DNA of 25,142 nucleotides from assembly GCF_002409645.1 (NCBI RefSeq), contig NZ_DHNR01000041.1, forward strand, positions 220,110 to 245,251. Direction: 5' to 3'. Shown here piece by piece: positions 16,064 to 24,050 of the stretch. Made by a program: the position numbers and the translations under genes. Below the pieces are notes generated by a model. That model did no database searches, had not been told where the DNA came from, and saw nothing but the letters and a program-made list of their open reading frames with translations. Each line of letters opens with the position of its first letter. Positions within the stretch are counted from its first letter, which is position 1. Source of the DNA: Acetobacter sp. UBA5411. GTDB taxonomy: Bacteria; Pseudomonadota; Alphaproteobacteria; Acetobacterales; Acetobacteraceae.

Positions 16064-17140
16064 ATGTCCTACAACACGTTCGGGCATATGTTCCGTGTCA
16101 CGACCTGGGGTGAGAGCCACGGGCCGGCGATCGGATGCGTGGTGGATGGCTGTCCGCCACTGCTGAGTCTGACCGAAGAGGACATCCAGCCGTTTCTCGA
16201 CAAGCGCCGCCCGGGCCAGTCCTCCTTCACGACGCAGCGTCGCGAGCCGGATCAGGTGAAAATCTGCTCGGGTGTGTTTGAAGGGCAGACTACAGGCACG
16301 CCGATTTCGTTGGTGATCGAGAATACAGACCAGCGGTCCAAGGATTACGGCGATATCGCCCAGACCTTCCGCCCCGGTCATGCCGATCTGGCCTATCAGA
16401 CCAAATACGGTATTCGTGATTATCGGGGCGGTGGCCGTTCTTCTGCCCGCGAAACAGCGATGCGTGTCGCGGCGGGTGCGATTGCGCGACGCGTGCTCGG
16501 TGAAAATATCCGCATTCGTGGCGCTCTGGTGCAGATTGGCAAGCATGCCATCGACCGCAGTCGCTGGGACTGGAGCGAGGTGGAGCGCAATCCCTTCTTT
16601 TCACCGGATCCGGAGAGTGTTCCCGTTTGGGAAGAGTATCTGGGCGGTATCCGCAAAGCAGGTTCCTCCGTTGGCGCGGTTGTCGAGGTGGTCGCGGAAG
16701 GTGTTCCGGCGGGTCTCGGTGCGCCACTATATGGCAAGCTGGACGCAGACCTCGCCGCTGCCCTGATGAGCATCAACGCCGTCAAGGCCGTGGAAATCGG
16801 TGATGGCTTTGAGACTGCTGCTTACGAAGGCCCGGAAAACGCGGACGCCATGCGGATGCAGGACGGTGAAGTCGCCTTTCAGAGCAATCACGCGGGCGGC
16901 ATTCTCGGCGGCATCTCCACGGGGCAGCCGATCGTCGCACGCTTTGCCGTCAAGCCGACCAGTTCCATGCTGATCCCGGTGCATTCGGTCAATCGCGCAG
17001 GCGAGGATGTCGATGTCATTACCAAGGGGCGTCATGACCCTTGTGTCGGCATCCGCGCAGTTCCGGTGGGCGAAGCGATGCTGGCCTGTGTTCTGGCGGA
17101 TCATCTGCTGCGTCATCGTGGGCAGGTCGGCCGTCTCTGA
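16064..17140 (+). CDS. aroC: Chorismate synthase
   Basis: AroC converts 5-enolpyruvylshikimate 3-phosphate to chorismate, the last step of the shikimate pathway, using reduced FMN. The 358-residue product shows the three signature blocks: GESHGPAIGCVVDGCPP (16-32) with active-site H19, TKYGIRDYRGGGRSSARET (113-131) with H106 just upstream (PGHADL), and RHDPCVGIRAVPVGEAM near the C-terminus. Length is normal for the family. The ATG at 16064 is 18 bases after the fabI stop and has AGGGATGT-like purines upstream. Same-strand neighbours fabI and the FAD oxidoreductase suggest a housekeeping transcript. Confidence 0.97.
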   Translation: MSYNTFGHMFRVTTWGESHGPAIGCVVDGCPPLLSLTEEDIQPFLDKRRPGQSSFTTQRREPDQVKICSGVFEGQTTGTPISLVIENTDQRSKDYGDIAQTFRPGHADLAYQTKYGIRDYRGGGRSSARETAMRVAAGAIARRVLGENIRIRGALVQIGKHAIDRSRWDWSEVERNPFFSPDPESVPVWEEYLGGIRKAGSSVGAVVEVVAEGVPAGLGAPLYGKLDADLAAALMSINAVKAVEIGDGFETAAYEGPENADAMRMQDGEVAFQSNHAGGILGGISTGQPIVARFAVKPTSSMLIPVHSVNRAGEDVDVITKGRHDPCVGIRAVPVGEAMLACVLADHLLRHRGQVGRL

Positions 17141-17195
17141 CGCGTCGTTCCTGCATCTGACAGCGACTCTCCCTTTTCAAATCGGTCACAAATCC

Positions 17196-17233
17196 GTAAG
17201 GCGACAGGCGTGTCCCTTATCGCCTTACAGGAG
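17196..17233 (+). promoter_or_regulatory. Stem-loop abutting the ribosome binding site of the FAD oxidoreductase gene
   Basis: GTAAGGCGA (17196-17204) and TCGCCTTAC (17220-17228) form a perfect 9-bp stem with a 15-nt loop. The AGGAG ribosome binding site (17229-17233) begins at the next base. No T run follows, so aroC termination is less likely than a 5'-leader element affecting ribosome access or mRNA stability. Confidence 0.5.
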
Positions 17234-17241
17234 CTGTTCCC

Positions 17242-18906
17242 ATGATCCGAGTCAGCGAGATCCGTCTGCCGCTGGACCATGCTCCGGACGCCCTGCCTGA
17301 AGCGCTGTCCCAGCGTCTGGGAGTGAGCGTATCGGATATAGGCGCGTTTTCCGTTGCCCGTCGTGGATATGACGCCCGTAAACGGGGACGTATCTTTCTG
17401 GTCTATACGCTGGACTGCACGGTGCCGGATGAAGCGGCGATCCTGAGCCGATACAACGACGACCCACAGATCAAGGTTACGCCTGAAACACGCTATGAAC
17501 CCGTGGATGTGGATGTTCCGGCGTTGCTCGCGCAGCCGGATTTTCAGCGTCCAGTTGTTGTGGGCGCTGGCCCGTGCGGCCTGATGGCGGCGCTCATTCT
17601 GGCGCAGATGGGCCTGAAACCGATCATTCTCGAACGCGGCAAACCCGTGCGTGAACGGACGGTTGATACGTTCGCGCTCTGGCGTAAATCGGAGCTGACG
17701 CCGGAAAGCAATGTGCAGTTCGGCGAAGGCGGGGCCGGTACCTTCTCTGACGGCAAGCTCTACACCCGTGTGAATGACGCCCGTCATCTGGGGCGCAAGG
17801 TGCTGGATGAGTTTGTTCGCGCCGGGGCTCCGGAAGAAATTCTCTATCTCTCCAAGCCGCATATCGGCACATTTCGACTGGTCTCGATGGTCGAGCATAT
17901 GCGGAGAGAAATTGAGGCTGCGGGCGGAACCTACCGGTTTTACACGCGGGTTGAGCAGCTTCTTCTGGATGAGAAGAGACAGGTTCGCGGCGTGCGCCTG
18001 TCGGACGGTGAGGAGATCCTGACCCGTCACGTCATTATGGCCGTGGGGCACAGCGCGCGCGACACGTTTGAGATGCTGGCTGAGGAGGGCGTGGCCATGG
18101 AAGCCAAACCATTCTCCATCGGCGTGCGGATCGAGCATCCTCAGTCACTGATAGACGCGGATCAGTTTGGTCCGCAGGCCGGTTCCGAAATACTCGGTGC
18201 TGCCGATTACAAGCTGGTGCATCGCACGGAAGATGGGCGAGGGGTCTATTCCTTCTGCATGTGTCCGGGCGGCACTGTTGTCGCGGCGACGTCCGAGCCG
18301 GAGCGTGTCGTCACCAACGGGATGAGCCAGTATTCCCGCGCCGAGCGAAACGCCAATGCGGGGATTGTTGTCGAACTGCGCCCCGGTGTGGATTATCCCG
18401 ATGATCCGCTGGCGGGTGTGGCGTTCCAGCGGCACTGGGAAAGTCAGGCGTTTGTTGCCGGTGGCGGTGATTACAATGCGCCGGGACAGCGGGTAGAGGA
18501 TTTTCTCGCGGGACGGCCTTCGACCCATCTGGGAACTGTTACGCCGTCCTACCGCCCGGGCGTGACCCCCACGAGTCTTGATTCCTGCTTGCCTGATTTT
18601 GTCTGTGCCGCCATTCGCGAGGCTCTGCCGGTCTTCGCCAGCAAGCTGTCGAGTTTTGCGCTGGGGGATGCTGTGATGACAGGTGTGGAGACGCGCACGT
18701 CTTCTCCTCTGAAAATCCCGCGCAAGGATGATGGCGAAAGTCTCAACACGCCGGGGCTTTATCCTGCTGGAGAGGGTGCGGGTTACGCGGGCGGCATCAT
18801 GTCGGCGGCGATGGATGGTATTCGCGTGGCGGAGGCTGTGGCGCTGGCGCTGGCCGGACGACAGGCGAACGGCCTGCTGCGTGGAAAATCAGATAGTCTT
18901 GTCTGA
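17242..18906 (+). CDS. FAD-dependent oxidoreductase, COG2509-like
   Basis: A 554-residue cytosolic flavoprotein. An N-terminal region of about 100 residues with basic RRGYDARKRG precedes an FAD-binding Rossmann fold: VVVGAGPCGLMAALIL (105-120) with GxGxxG at 108-113 and the ribose-binding Glu131. FGEGGAGTFSDGKLYTR (160-176) and a late AGEGAGYAGGIMSAAMDGIR block are characteristic of this family. Members are annotated as FAD-dependent dehydrogenases of unknown substrate. The start is set by AGGAG 8 bases upstream of ATG 17242. It follows aroC after 101 bases on the same strand. Sequence supports fold and cofactor well, but not the reaction. Confidence 0.9.
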   Translation: MIRVSEIRLPLDHAPDALPEALSQRLGVSVSDIGAFSVARRGYDARKRGRIFLVYTLDCTVPDEAAILSRYNDDPQIKVTPETRYEPVDVDVPALLAQPDFQRPVVVGAGPCGLMAALILAQMGLKPIILERGKPVRERTVDTFALWRKSELTPESNVQFGEGGAGTFSDGKLYTRVNDARHLGRKVLDEFVRAGAPEEILYLSKPHIGTFRLVSMVEHMRREIEAAGGTYRFYTRVEQLLLDEKRQVRGVRLSDGEEILTRHVIMAVGHSARDTFEMLAEEGVAMEAKPFSIGVRIEHPQSLIDADQFGPQAGSEILGAADYKLVHRTEDGRGVYSFCMCPGGTVVAATSEPERVVTNGMSQYSRAERNANAGIVVELRPGVDYPDDPLAGVAFQRHWESQAFVAGGGDYNAPGQRVEDFLAGRPSTHLGTVTPSYRPGVTPTSLDSCLPDFVCAAIREALPVFASKLSSFALGDAVMTGVETRTSSPLKIPRKDDGESLNTPGLYPAGEGAGYAGGIMSAAMDGIRVAEAVALALAGRQANGLLRGKSDSLV

Positions 18907-18996
18907 GCCTGAACGACGGACTTGCGAAATGGCCGGGTTTCGGCTGTTGTGACGAAAAATCAGCCGGAGTTATAACCGGCGGGAAGGGAGCCGCCC

Positions 18997-20016
18997 ATGC
19001 GTGCTGTTGGCTATCAGAAATCATTGCCGGTGACGGACGAGAACGCTCTCGTTGATATCGAGCTTCCGGATCCCGTGGCTGAGGGGCACGACCTTCTGGT
19101 TGAAGTGAAGGCTGTTTCCGTCAATCCGGTCGATGCCAAGGTGCGGATGCGGGCGGAACCCGCTGCCGGCGAATGGAAGGTTCTGGGCTGGGATGCTGCT
19201 GGCACCGTGCGTGCGGTCGGGCCGGACGTGAAGCGTTTCCGCCCGGGTGATGAGGTCTGGTATGCCGGTGCTGTCACGCGACAGGGCTGCAACAGCGAAC
19301 TGCATCTCGTTGATGAGCGTATTGTCGGCAAGAAGCCTTGCACCCTGAGTTGGGCGGAAGCGGCAGCCATGCCTCTGACGGCTGTGACGGCGTGGGAAAT
19401 GCTGTTCGATCGTCTCGATATCACACGCCCGATTCCCGGTGTGCCGCAGGCTATTCTCATCATCGGAGCCGGCGGTGGCGTGGGTTCGATGGCGGTCCAG
19501 CTGGCCCGTCGTCCGGGAAATGTAACGGTGATCGGCACGGCTTCACGGCCCGAGACAGCGGAATGGGCGAAAGCGCTGGGGGCGGACACTGTGCTCGATC
19601 ATAGCAAGCCTCTCGCTCCCCAGATCGGGGCGGCGGGGCTGAGCGCTCCGGGTTATGTCTTTTCGATCACCCAGACGGACAAGCATTTTGCGGATGTTGT
19701 GAAGCTGATCGCGCCGCAGGGCCGGTTCGGTCTTATCGACGATCCACCATCTCTCGACATCATGCCGTTCAAGGCCAAGAGTGTTTCGGCTCATTGGGAA
19801 CTGATGTTCACGCGCTCGACGTTCCAGACAGCGGATGTGATCCGGCAGGCTGAAATTCTGGAAGAAGTGTCCAGCCTTGTGGACGCGGGCGTTCTCAGAA
19901 CGACCCTGAGCGATGTGGCTGGTCCGATCAATGCCGCCAATCTTCGTCGGGCGCATGCCCTGCTGGAAAGCGGAAAAGCGAAGGGCAAGATCGTTCTCGA
20001 AGGTTTTGGGAAGTAG
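18997..20016 (+). CDS. Medium-chain dehydrogenase/reductase, quinone oxidoreductase-like (zinc-less)
   Basis: A 339-residue NAD(P)H-dependent oxidoreductase of the MDR superfamily. The GroES-like N-terminal domain (VSVNPVDAKVR near 41-50, GWDAAGTV near 64-71, PGDEVWYAG near 83-91) is followed by the nucleotide-binding domain with GAGGGVGS (157-164). The four structural-zinc cysteines of true alcohol dehydrogenases are absent, which points to the quinone reductase/enoyl reductase branch, although relatives are often called zinc-type alcohol dehydrogenase family proteins. AAGGGAG about 7 bases upstream supports ATG 18997. It follows the FAD oxidoreductase after 90 bases, on the same strand. Its substrate is not known. 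Confidence 0.9.
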   Translation: MRAVGYQKSLPVTDENALVDIELPDPVAEGHDLLVEVKAVSVNPVDAKVRMRAEPAAGEWKVLGWDAAGTVRAVGPDVKRFRPGDEVWYAGAVTRQGCNSELHLVDERIVGKKPCTLSWAEAAAMPLTAVTAWEMLFDRLDITRPIPGVPQAILIIGAGGGVGSMAVQLARRPGNVTVIGTASRPETAEWAKALGADTVLDHSKPLAPQIGAAGLSAPGYVFSITQTDKHFADVVKLIAPQGRFGLIDDPPSLDIMPFKAKSVSAHWELMFTRSTFQTADVIRQAEILEEVSSLVDAGVLRTTLSDVAGPINAANLRRAHALLESGKAKGKIVLEGFGK

Positions 20017-20064
20017 CTCTTTCTTTGATTGAAATGAGGCCCTGACAATCGGTTCTGATAAGGG

Positions 20065-20088
20065 TTTGTGCAATGAACTTTGCACAAA
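20065..20088. promoter_or_regulatory. 24-bp palindrome at the start of the glycosylation module
   Basis: TTTGTGCAA (20065-20073), a 6-base spacer and TTGCACAAA (20080-20088) form a perfect 9-bp inverted repeat. It lies 40 bases upstream of the glycosyltransferase start used here. TTTGCA (20079-20084) and TATAGG (20101-20106) at 16-base spacing give a possible weak promoter that the palindrome would overlap. No T run follows, so termination of the preceding gene is less likely. Confidence 0.5.
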
Positions 20089-20127
20089 TGCGCTTTTGCT
20101 TATAGGACCAGCCTAATTTTTGGAACA

Positions 20128-21096
20128 ATGGCGAGAAACTGTTCAATGATGGAAGCTGTAGAAATTTTGTCTGAACAGTCTCCCCGTATTGCTGTTCTGG
20201 TACCCTGCTACAATGAAGAGGTCACGATCGGGACCGTAGTGCGTGATTTCCGGGCCGCGCTGCCTTTCGCTACGGTGTATGTCTACGACAATAATTCCAG
20301 TGACAGAACGCAGGAGATCGCACGAGCCGAAGGCGCTGTGGTCCGGCAGGAATTCATGCAGGGGAAGGGTAACGTCATCCGTCGCATGTTCGCGGATATT
20401 GATGCGGATTACTATGTCCTTGTGGATGGTGATGCGACGTATGAAGCCGCTGCAGCACCGCGTATGCTTGAAGAGGCTATCGACAACCATTTTGATATGG
20501 TGACGGGGTTACGAGTGACAGATCGAAAGGCGGCTTATCGGCCGGGTCATGTTCTCGGAAACAAAGTTCTGACGTCGCTGGTCCAGCATTTTTTCGGGCG
20601 TGCTACAGATGATATGCTATCCGGCTATCGGGTGTTTTCACGTCGGTTTGTGAAATCTTTTCCGGCTGCATCATCTGGTTTTGAAACTGAGACAGAATTT
20701 ACAGTGCATGCGCTTCAACTCAGTATGCCGATTAGTGAAATTCCAACAAAATATATTGAACGTCCCGAAGGCTCGACCTCAAAATTGAACACATGGAGTG
20801 ACGGCGTCAGAATTCTGACGACGATTATCCAATTGGTCAAACAGGAACGTCCTTTGTTGTTCTTTACGATTATTGCCTTTTTCCTGGCGTTTCTGGGCAT
20901 TGTTCTCGGTGTGCCGGTGGTGGCGGATTATATGCGATCCGGATTTGTTCCGCGGTTGCCAACTGCTGTTCTCGCAACGGGGTGTGAAATCTTGGCAGCC
21001 TTGTCTCTGGTGTGTGGTTTAATTCTGGACAGTGTGGCGGTGGGACGTTTGGAAGTGAAACGGTTAGCTTATCTTTCATGTGGTACATTTTTATAA
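20128..21096 (+). CDS. Family 2 glycosyltransferase with C-terminal membrane helices (polyprenyl-phosphate sugar synthase-like)
   Basis: A 322-residue membrane-anchored glycosyltransferase. The GT-A domain shows IAVLVPCYNEEVTIG (21-35), DNNSSDRT (54-61) and the metal/sugar-nucleotide binding VDGDATY (99-105, D100 and D102). It also has SGYRVFSRRF (165-174) and FETETE (185-190). Two strongly hydrophobic helices follow (about 243-262 and 279-303). This layout is that of DPM1/GtrB-like enzymes that put a sugar on polyprenyl phosphate at the inner membrane. A longer frame begins with TTG 20080 inside the palindrome and is unlikely. ATG 20128, 20146 and 20149 all lack a strong ribosome binding site, so the exact start is uncertain. 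It probably makes the lipid-linked donor for the two DUF2142 proteins downstream. Confidence 0.88.
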   Translation: MARNCSMMEAVEILSEQSPRIAVLVPCYNEEVTIGTVVRDFRAALPFATVYVYDNNSSDRTQEIARAEGAVVRQEFMQGKGNVIRRMFADIDADYYVLVDGDATYEAAAAPRMLEEAIDNHFDMVTGLRVTDRKAAYRPGHVLGNKVLTSLVQHFFGRATDDMLSGYRVFSRRFVKSFPAASSGFETETEFTVHALQLSMPISEIPTKYIERPEGSTSKLNTWSDGVRILTTIIQLVKQERPLLFFTIIAFFLAFLGIVLGVPVVADYMRSGFVPRLPTAVLATGCEILAALSLVCGLILDSVAVGRLEVKRLAYLSCGTFL

Positions 21097-21125
21097 AATT
21101 GTTTGATTTGTTCAGGAGAATTTAA

Positions 21126-22553
21126 GTGGATTTTCTAAAAATAAACAATTTTATTGACGTTTTCCATAGATGTGATTTCTCTGCCCGAGTTTTGGGAGTC
21201 TTTTATTTCTGCTCTGTTTTAATTGTTTCATTGCTGTTGGCTATTTTGGTTCCCCCGTTTGAAAATTCTGATGAATTTAATCATTTTAACCGCGTCTATC
21301 AGATATCATCCGGTAAAATGATTGCGTTCAGAACTGGACATCCGGCCCAATCCGGAGGCGTGGTTGATCTGGGCATCAACAAACTTGATGATATTTATAG
21401 TTCTATAAGATTTCATGCAGATGTAAAAGTTACAAGCTCAATGATGGAGCGTGGAAACGCTGTTTTAATAGGAGAAAAAGGTTTTCAGTCATTTCCCAAT
21501 ACTGCGATCTATTCTCCGCTTCTTTATCTTCCAGCTGTTATGGGTTTGGATGCGGCAAGGTTTTCAGGTGTTCATCGCGTAAAATGGGCTTTGATTACAA
21601 GTCGTATGACGACAGCCATCGTGTGCGTCAGTCTCGCATCTATAGCGATAGCATTGTCGGGTAGCGCTGCAATATTTCTGGCTGTTTTTCTATCATTGCC
21701 GATGACGATTTCTCTTTTTTCTTCTGTTAGCCAGGATGGGCTTATCATCTGTTTTTCTACGTTGTCATTTGTGTTTTTATGTAGATTTTTGCATTTTGTT
21801 CCTTCTCGTCTGAAGGGTAAAGAAGATCTTGTATTGTTCTATTCTTTCTTGTCTTTGAGTGTTTTGGGGCGACCAGCTTATGCCCCACTCCTGTTGCTCC
21901 CATTTTTCACTCAAAATTCATTCAAGAATAAATTTAACTTTTTTTGTTTTTTTATTTCCATCAGCTTTGTGGCTTTTTGGATGTTGCTCGTACATTTTTT
22001 CGTTATGATTCCGATGTGGGATCAGACTTCACCTGGCAAGCAAGTCTATAATTTAATTACGCACCCCCGATTGGTGCCTGAATTAATTGAGCACGCCTTT
22101 ACAGATCATCAGGGCATGGAGAGCCTTCCATTCTGGAAGGAAGTGATTGGCGTTGTGGGGTGGATTGATACAGTGATGCCGGAATGGTTTTATATTACGG
22201 CTTTGTTTGTTTTTGTCTTTTCTTTGATTTTTGTTGGTCAATTAAGGTTGAAAATTGACAGTTATATTAGATTGCGTTTTGGAGTTGCATTTTTATTGCT
22301 TGCTTCGGTTTCTCTTGTGTTTTTTCTTGAATATCTAACATTTACCCCTGTAGGTCAAAACTTTATCGTTGGTGTGCAGGGGCGTTATTTTTTGCCGCTT
22401 TTACCGTTCTTGCCATTCATTATATTGGGATATGATGGCTCCGTAATAAAGAGTCGGATCCGCACTATAATGCTTGCATTGTCTCCGGGGTGGATCGTCG
22501 TGTCATCGGTCGTTCTGTTATATTCTGTTCTGTCACGCTATTATGTCATGTGA
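21126..22553 (+). CDS. DUF2142 multi-spanning membrane protein, copy 1
   Basis: A 475-residue inner-membrane protein with about ten or more hydrophobic segments. It is recognised as DUF2142 by an N-terminal acidic motif after the first membrane helix (FENSDEFNHFNRVY, residues 46-59, D49 and E50), the central SLPMTISL...SVSQDG block and the C-terminal hallmark GVQGRYFLPLLPF (about 416-428). The acidic motif in the first outer loop resembles GT-C glycosyltransferases, so a role in transferring a lipid-linked sugar is plausible but unproven. The GTG start at 21126 is backed by AGGAGA 6 bases upstream. The gene is 29 bases after the glycosyltransferase. It is AT-rich compared with the housekeeping block. 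Confidence 0.85.
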   Translation: MDFLKINNFIDVFHRCDFSARVLGVFYFCSVLIVSLLLAILVPPFENSDEFNHFNRVYQISSGKMIAFRTGHPAQSGGVVDLGINKLDDIYSSIRFHADVKVTSSMMERGNAVLIGEKGFQSFPNTAIYSPLLYLPAVMGLDAARFSGVHRVKWALITSRMTTAIVCVSLASIAIALSGSAAIFLAVFLSLPMTISLFSSVSQDGLIICFSTLSFVFLCRFLHFVPSRLKGKEDLVLFYSFLSLSVLGRPAYAPLLLLPFFTQNSFKNKFNFFCFFISISFVAFWMLLVHFFVMIPMWDQTSPGKQVYNLITHPRLVPELIEHAFTDHQGMESLPFWKEVIGVVGWIDTVMPEWFYITALFVFVFSLIFVGQLRLKIDSYIRLRFGVAFLLLASVSLVFFLEYLTFTPVGQNFIVGVQGRYFLPLLPFLPFIILGYDGSVIKSRIRTIMLALSPGWIVVSSVVLLYSVLSRYYVM

Positions 22554-22570
22554 TTTTTAGGTGTTTTGTA

Positions 22571-23940
22571 GTGACTGGTAAAAGTATTTTTTTCTTTCCT
22601 TTGGGTTACATAGTATTTGCTTTAATAGCGGTTTCAGCAAGTGTCTTGCTTACCCCTCCGGGACAGGTTGTCGATGAGATGCCTCATTTTGCCCGGGCTG
22701 CATTTCTTGCAGAAGGAGGTGTAGTCGGGCATCGGCTTTCGCCCGTTGCCAGTGGCGGTCTGCTACCCTGTAATTTCAACTTGGTATATCTGGATTTTGA
22801 GAGACCTCCTTCGAAGAGAATTGAGGCGGGGAAGCCTAATACATTTACCGACAGACCCTGGAATAAAGAACTCTGTTTCGTCGGATTTCCTAATACGGTT
22901 ATCTATGCTCCGTTCACTTACATACCTGCTGCGTTAACGATATGGGGCGCGCGACACACCCATATGACGATAATTCAGACAAGTTACGCCGTCAGAATTG
23001 TTAATGGGTTTATTTCAGTTTTACTTTGTGCCGCAGGAATTGCATTGGCGCGGCGTGGCGTTCTGTTTCTAACGGCCATTGCCAGCATGCCTATGACCAT
23101 AGCTTTGGCTGGTTCCTGTTCGCAGGATGGTATCCTGATAGGGCTCGCGGTTCTGGTTGCAGGCATTCTTACACGTCTTAACGGTTCTTCTGAGATTAGC
23201 CTAAAAAATTGGGGTTTTCTAAGTATCGTTTTCGCAATATTTGCCGTTAGTAAGCCACCTCTCCTTATGTGCTCAATGATTCCGGCTGTGTTTATGCTGA
23301 GAAGAAACAAGCTTCTGGCTCTACTGCCTGCCATTCTTGGTTTAATTTCTGTAGTAGTCTGGAGCAGGATTGCTATAAAACCAGTTAAAATACAGTTCCT
23401 TCCTGATACGGGGGTATCAGATGGTGAGCAGATTCACTGGATCATGACGCATTTTTTGTCTGTGCCAGCTCTTATATTGCATACAGTGGAAAAGAATTTT
23501 TTTGGTTATATTGAAAGTGGGATTGGAATTCTGGGGTGGCTTGATGTGCCTCTTCCATATTTTTATTACTACCTGACTTTTTTTCTGTTTTTGGGTATTT
23601 TTATTGTCTCGTTTTTCCATTTTCCTAATAGAGAGGCTGTGCCTCAGGAAAAAAGGTCTCGATCACGACGCTGCTTTGTACTCTGGCAGCTTCATGCCTC
23701 GTTTTTCTGGCTTTGTATGTCATCTGGACTAAAGTCGGCGCTCCAGTCGTACGCGGCGTGCAGGGACGTTATTTCCTGCCTATCGTGCCGTTTCTAGCCC
23801 TTTTGTTTCCTCAATTGAAACAAGGAGCTCCAGTAACTCCCTCACCGGTCTTGAATCGGGTGGTGATTGCCGCGTTTGGCGCTTATTGGATTGTGGATGC
23901 ATTAACAATCATGAACGTATTGTTTGTAAGGTATTGGTGA
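22571..23940 (+). pseudogene. DUF2142 membrane protein, copy 2, split by a one-base frameshift
   Basis: A second DUF2142 protein begins 17 bases after copy 1, with GTG 22571 and an AGG about 9 bases upstream. It shares with copy 1 the acidic motif (QVVDEMPHFARAAF), PNTVIYAPFTYIPAA, SMPMTIAL..SCSQDG and GVQGRYFLPIVPF, but is diverged. The first frame runs to a stop at 23797 after an unrelated tail. The conserved C-terminal end, including GVQGRYFLP, lies in the -1 frame and ends at 23940. The switch point is the A6 run at 23649-23654. One added A restores a 456-residue protein, close to copy 1's 475. Either this is a recent inactivation, a phase-variable or transcriptional-slippage site, or a sequencing error. 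Its natural function is unknown; a lipid-linked glycosyltransferase role is inferred. Confidence 0.8.
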
Positions 23941-24001
23941 AAATTTCATCACACAGAGTCTGAGGTAGAATCAAAAAACGACCTTAACTCAGATAGTGAT
24001 A

Positions 24002-24035
24002 GCTGGTTCTCCACAACAAAGTGCAGAGAACCAGC
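24002..24035. terminator. Convergent hairpin, probable bidirectional terminator
   Basis: GCTGGTTCTC (24002-24011) and GAGAACCAGC (24026-24035) form a perfect 10-bp stem with a 14-nt loop. It lies between the glycosylation module and the converging ene-reductase gene, 15 bases beyond the latter's stop codon. No T run follows directly on either strand, so it may act with Rho or as an RNA 3'-end stabiliser. Confidence 0.5.
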
Positions 24036-24050
24036 AATGAACGAATCAGA

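Noticed and set aside
17113..18138. 341-codon minus-strand frame over the FAD oxidoreductase
   Set aside because: It is a shadow of a well-supported plus-strand gene.
23640..23660. Programmed -1 ribosomal frameshift at A6G in the second DUF2142 gene
   Set aside because: The 0-frame codons read GAA AAA AGG, so the heptamer is not in the canonical A AAA AAG phase and no clear downstream stimulatory structure was seen; a simple indel is more economical.
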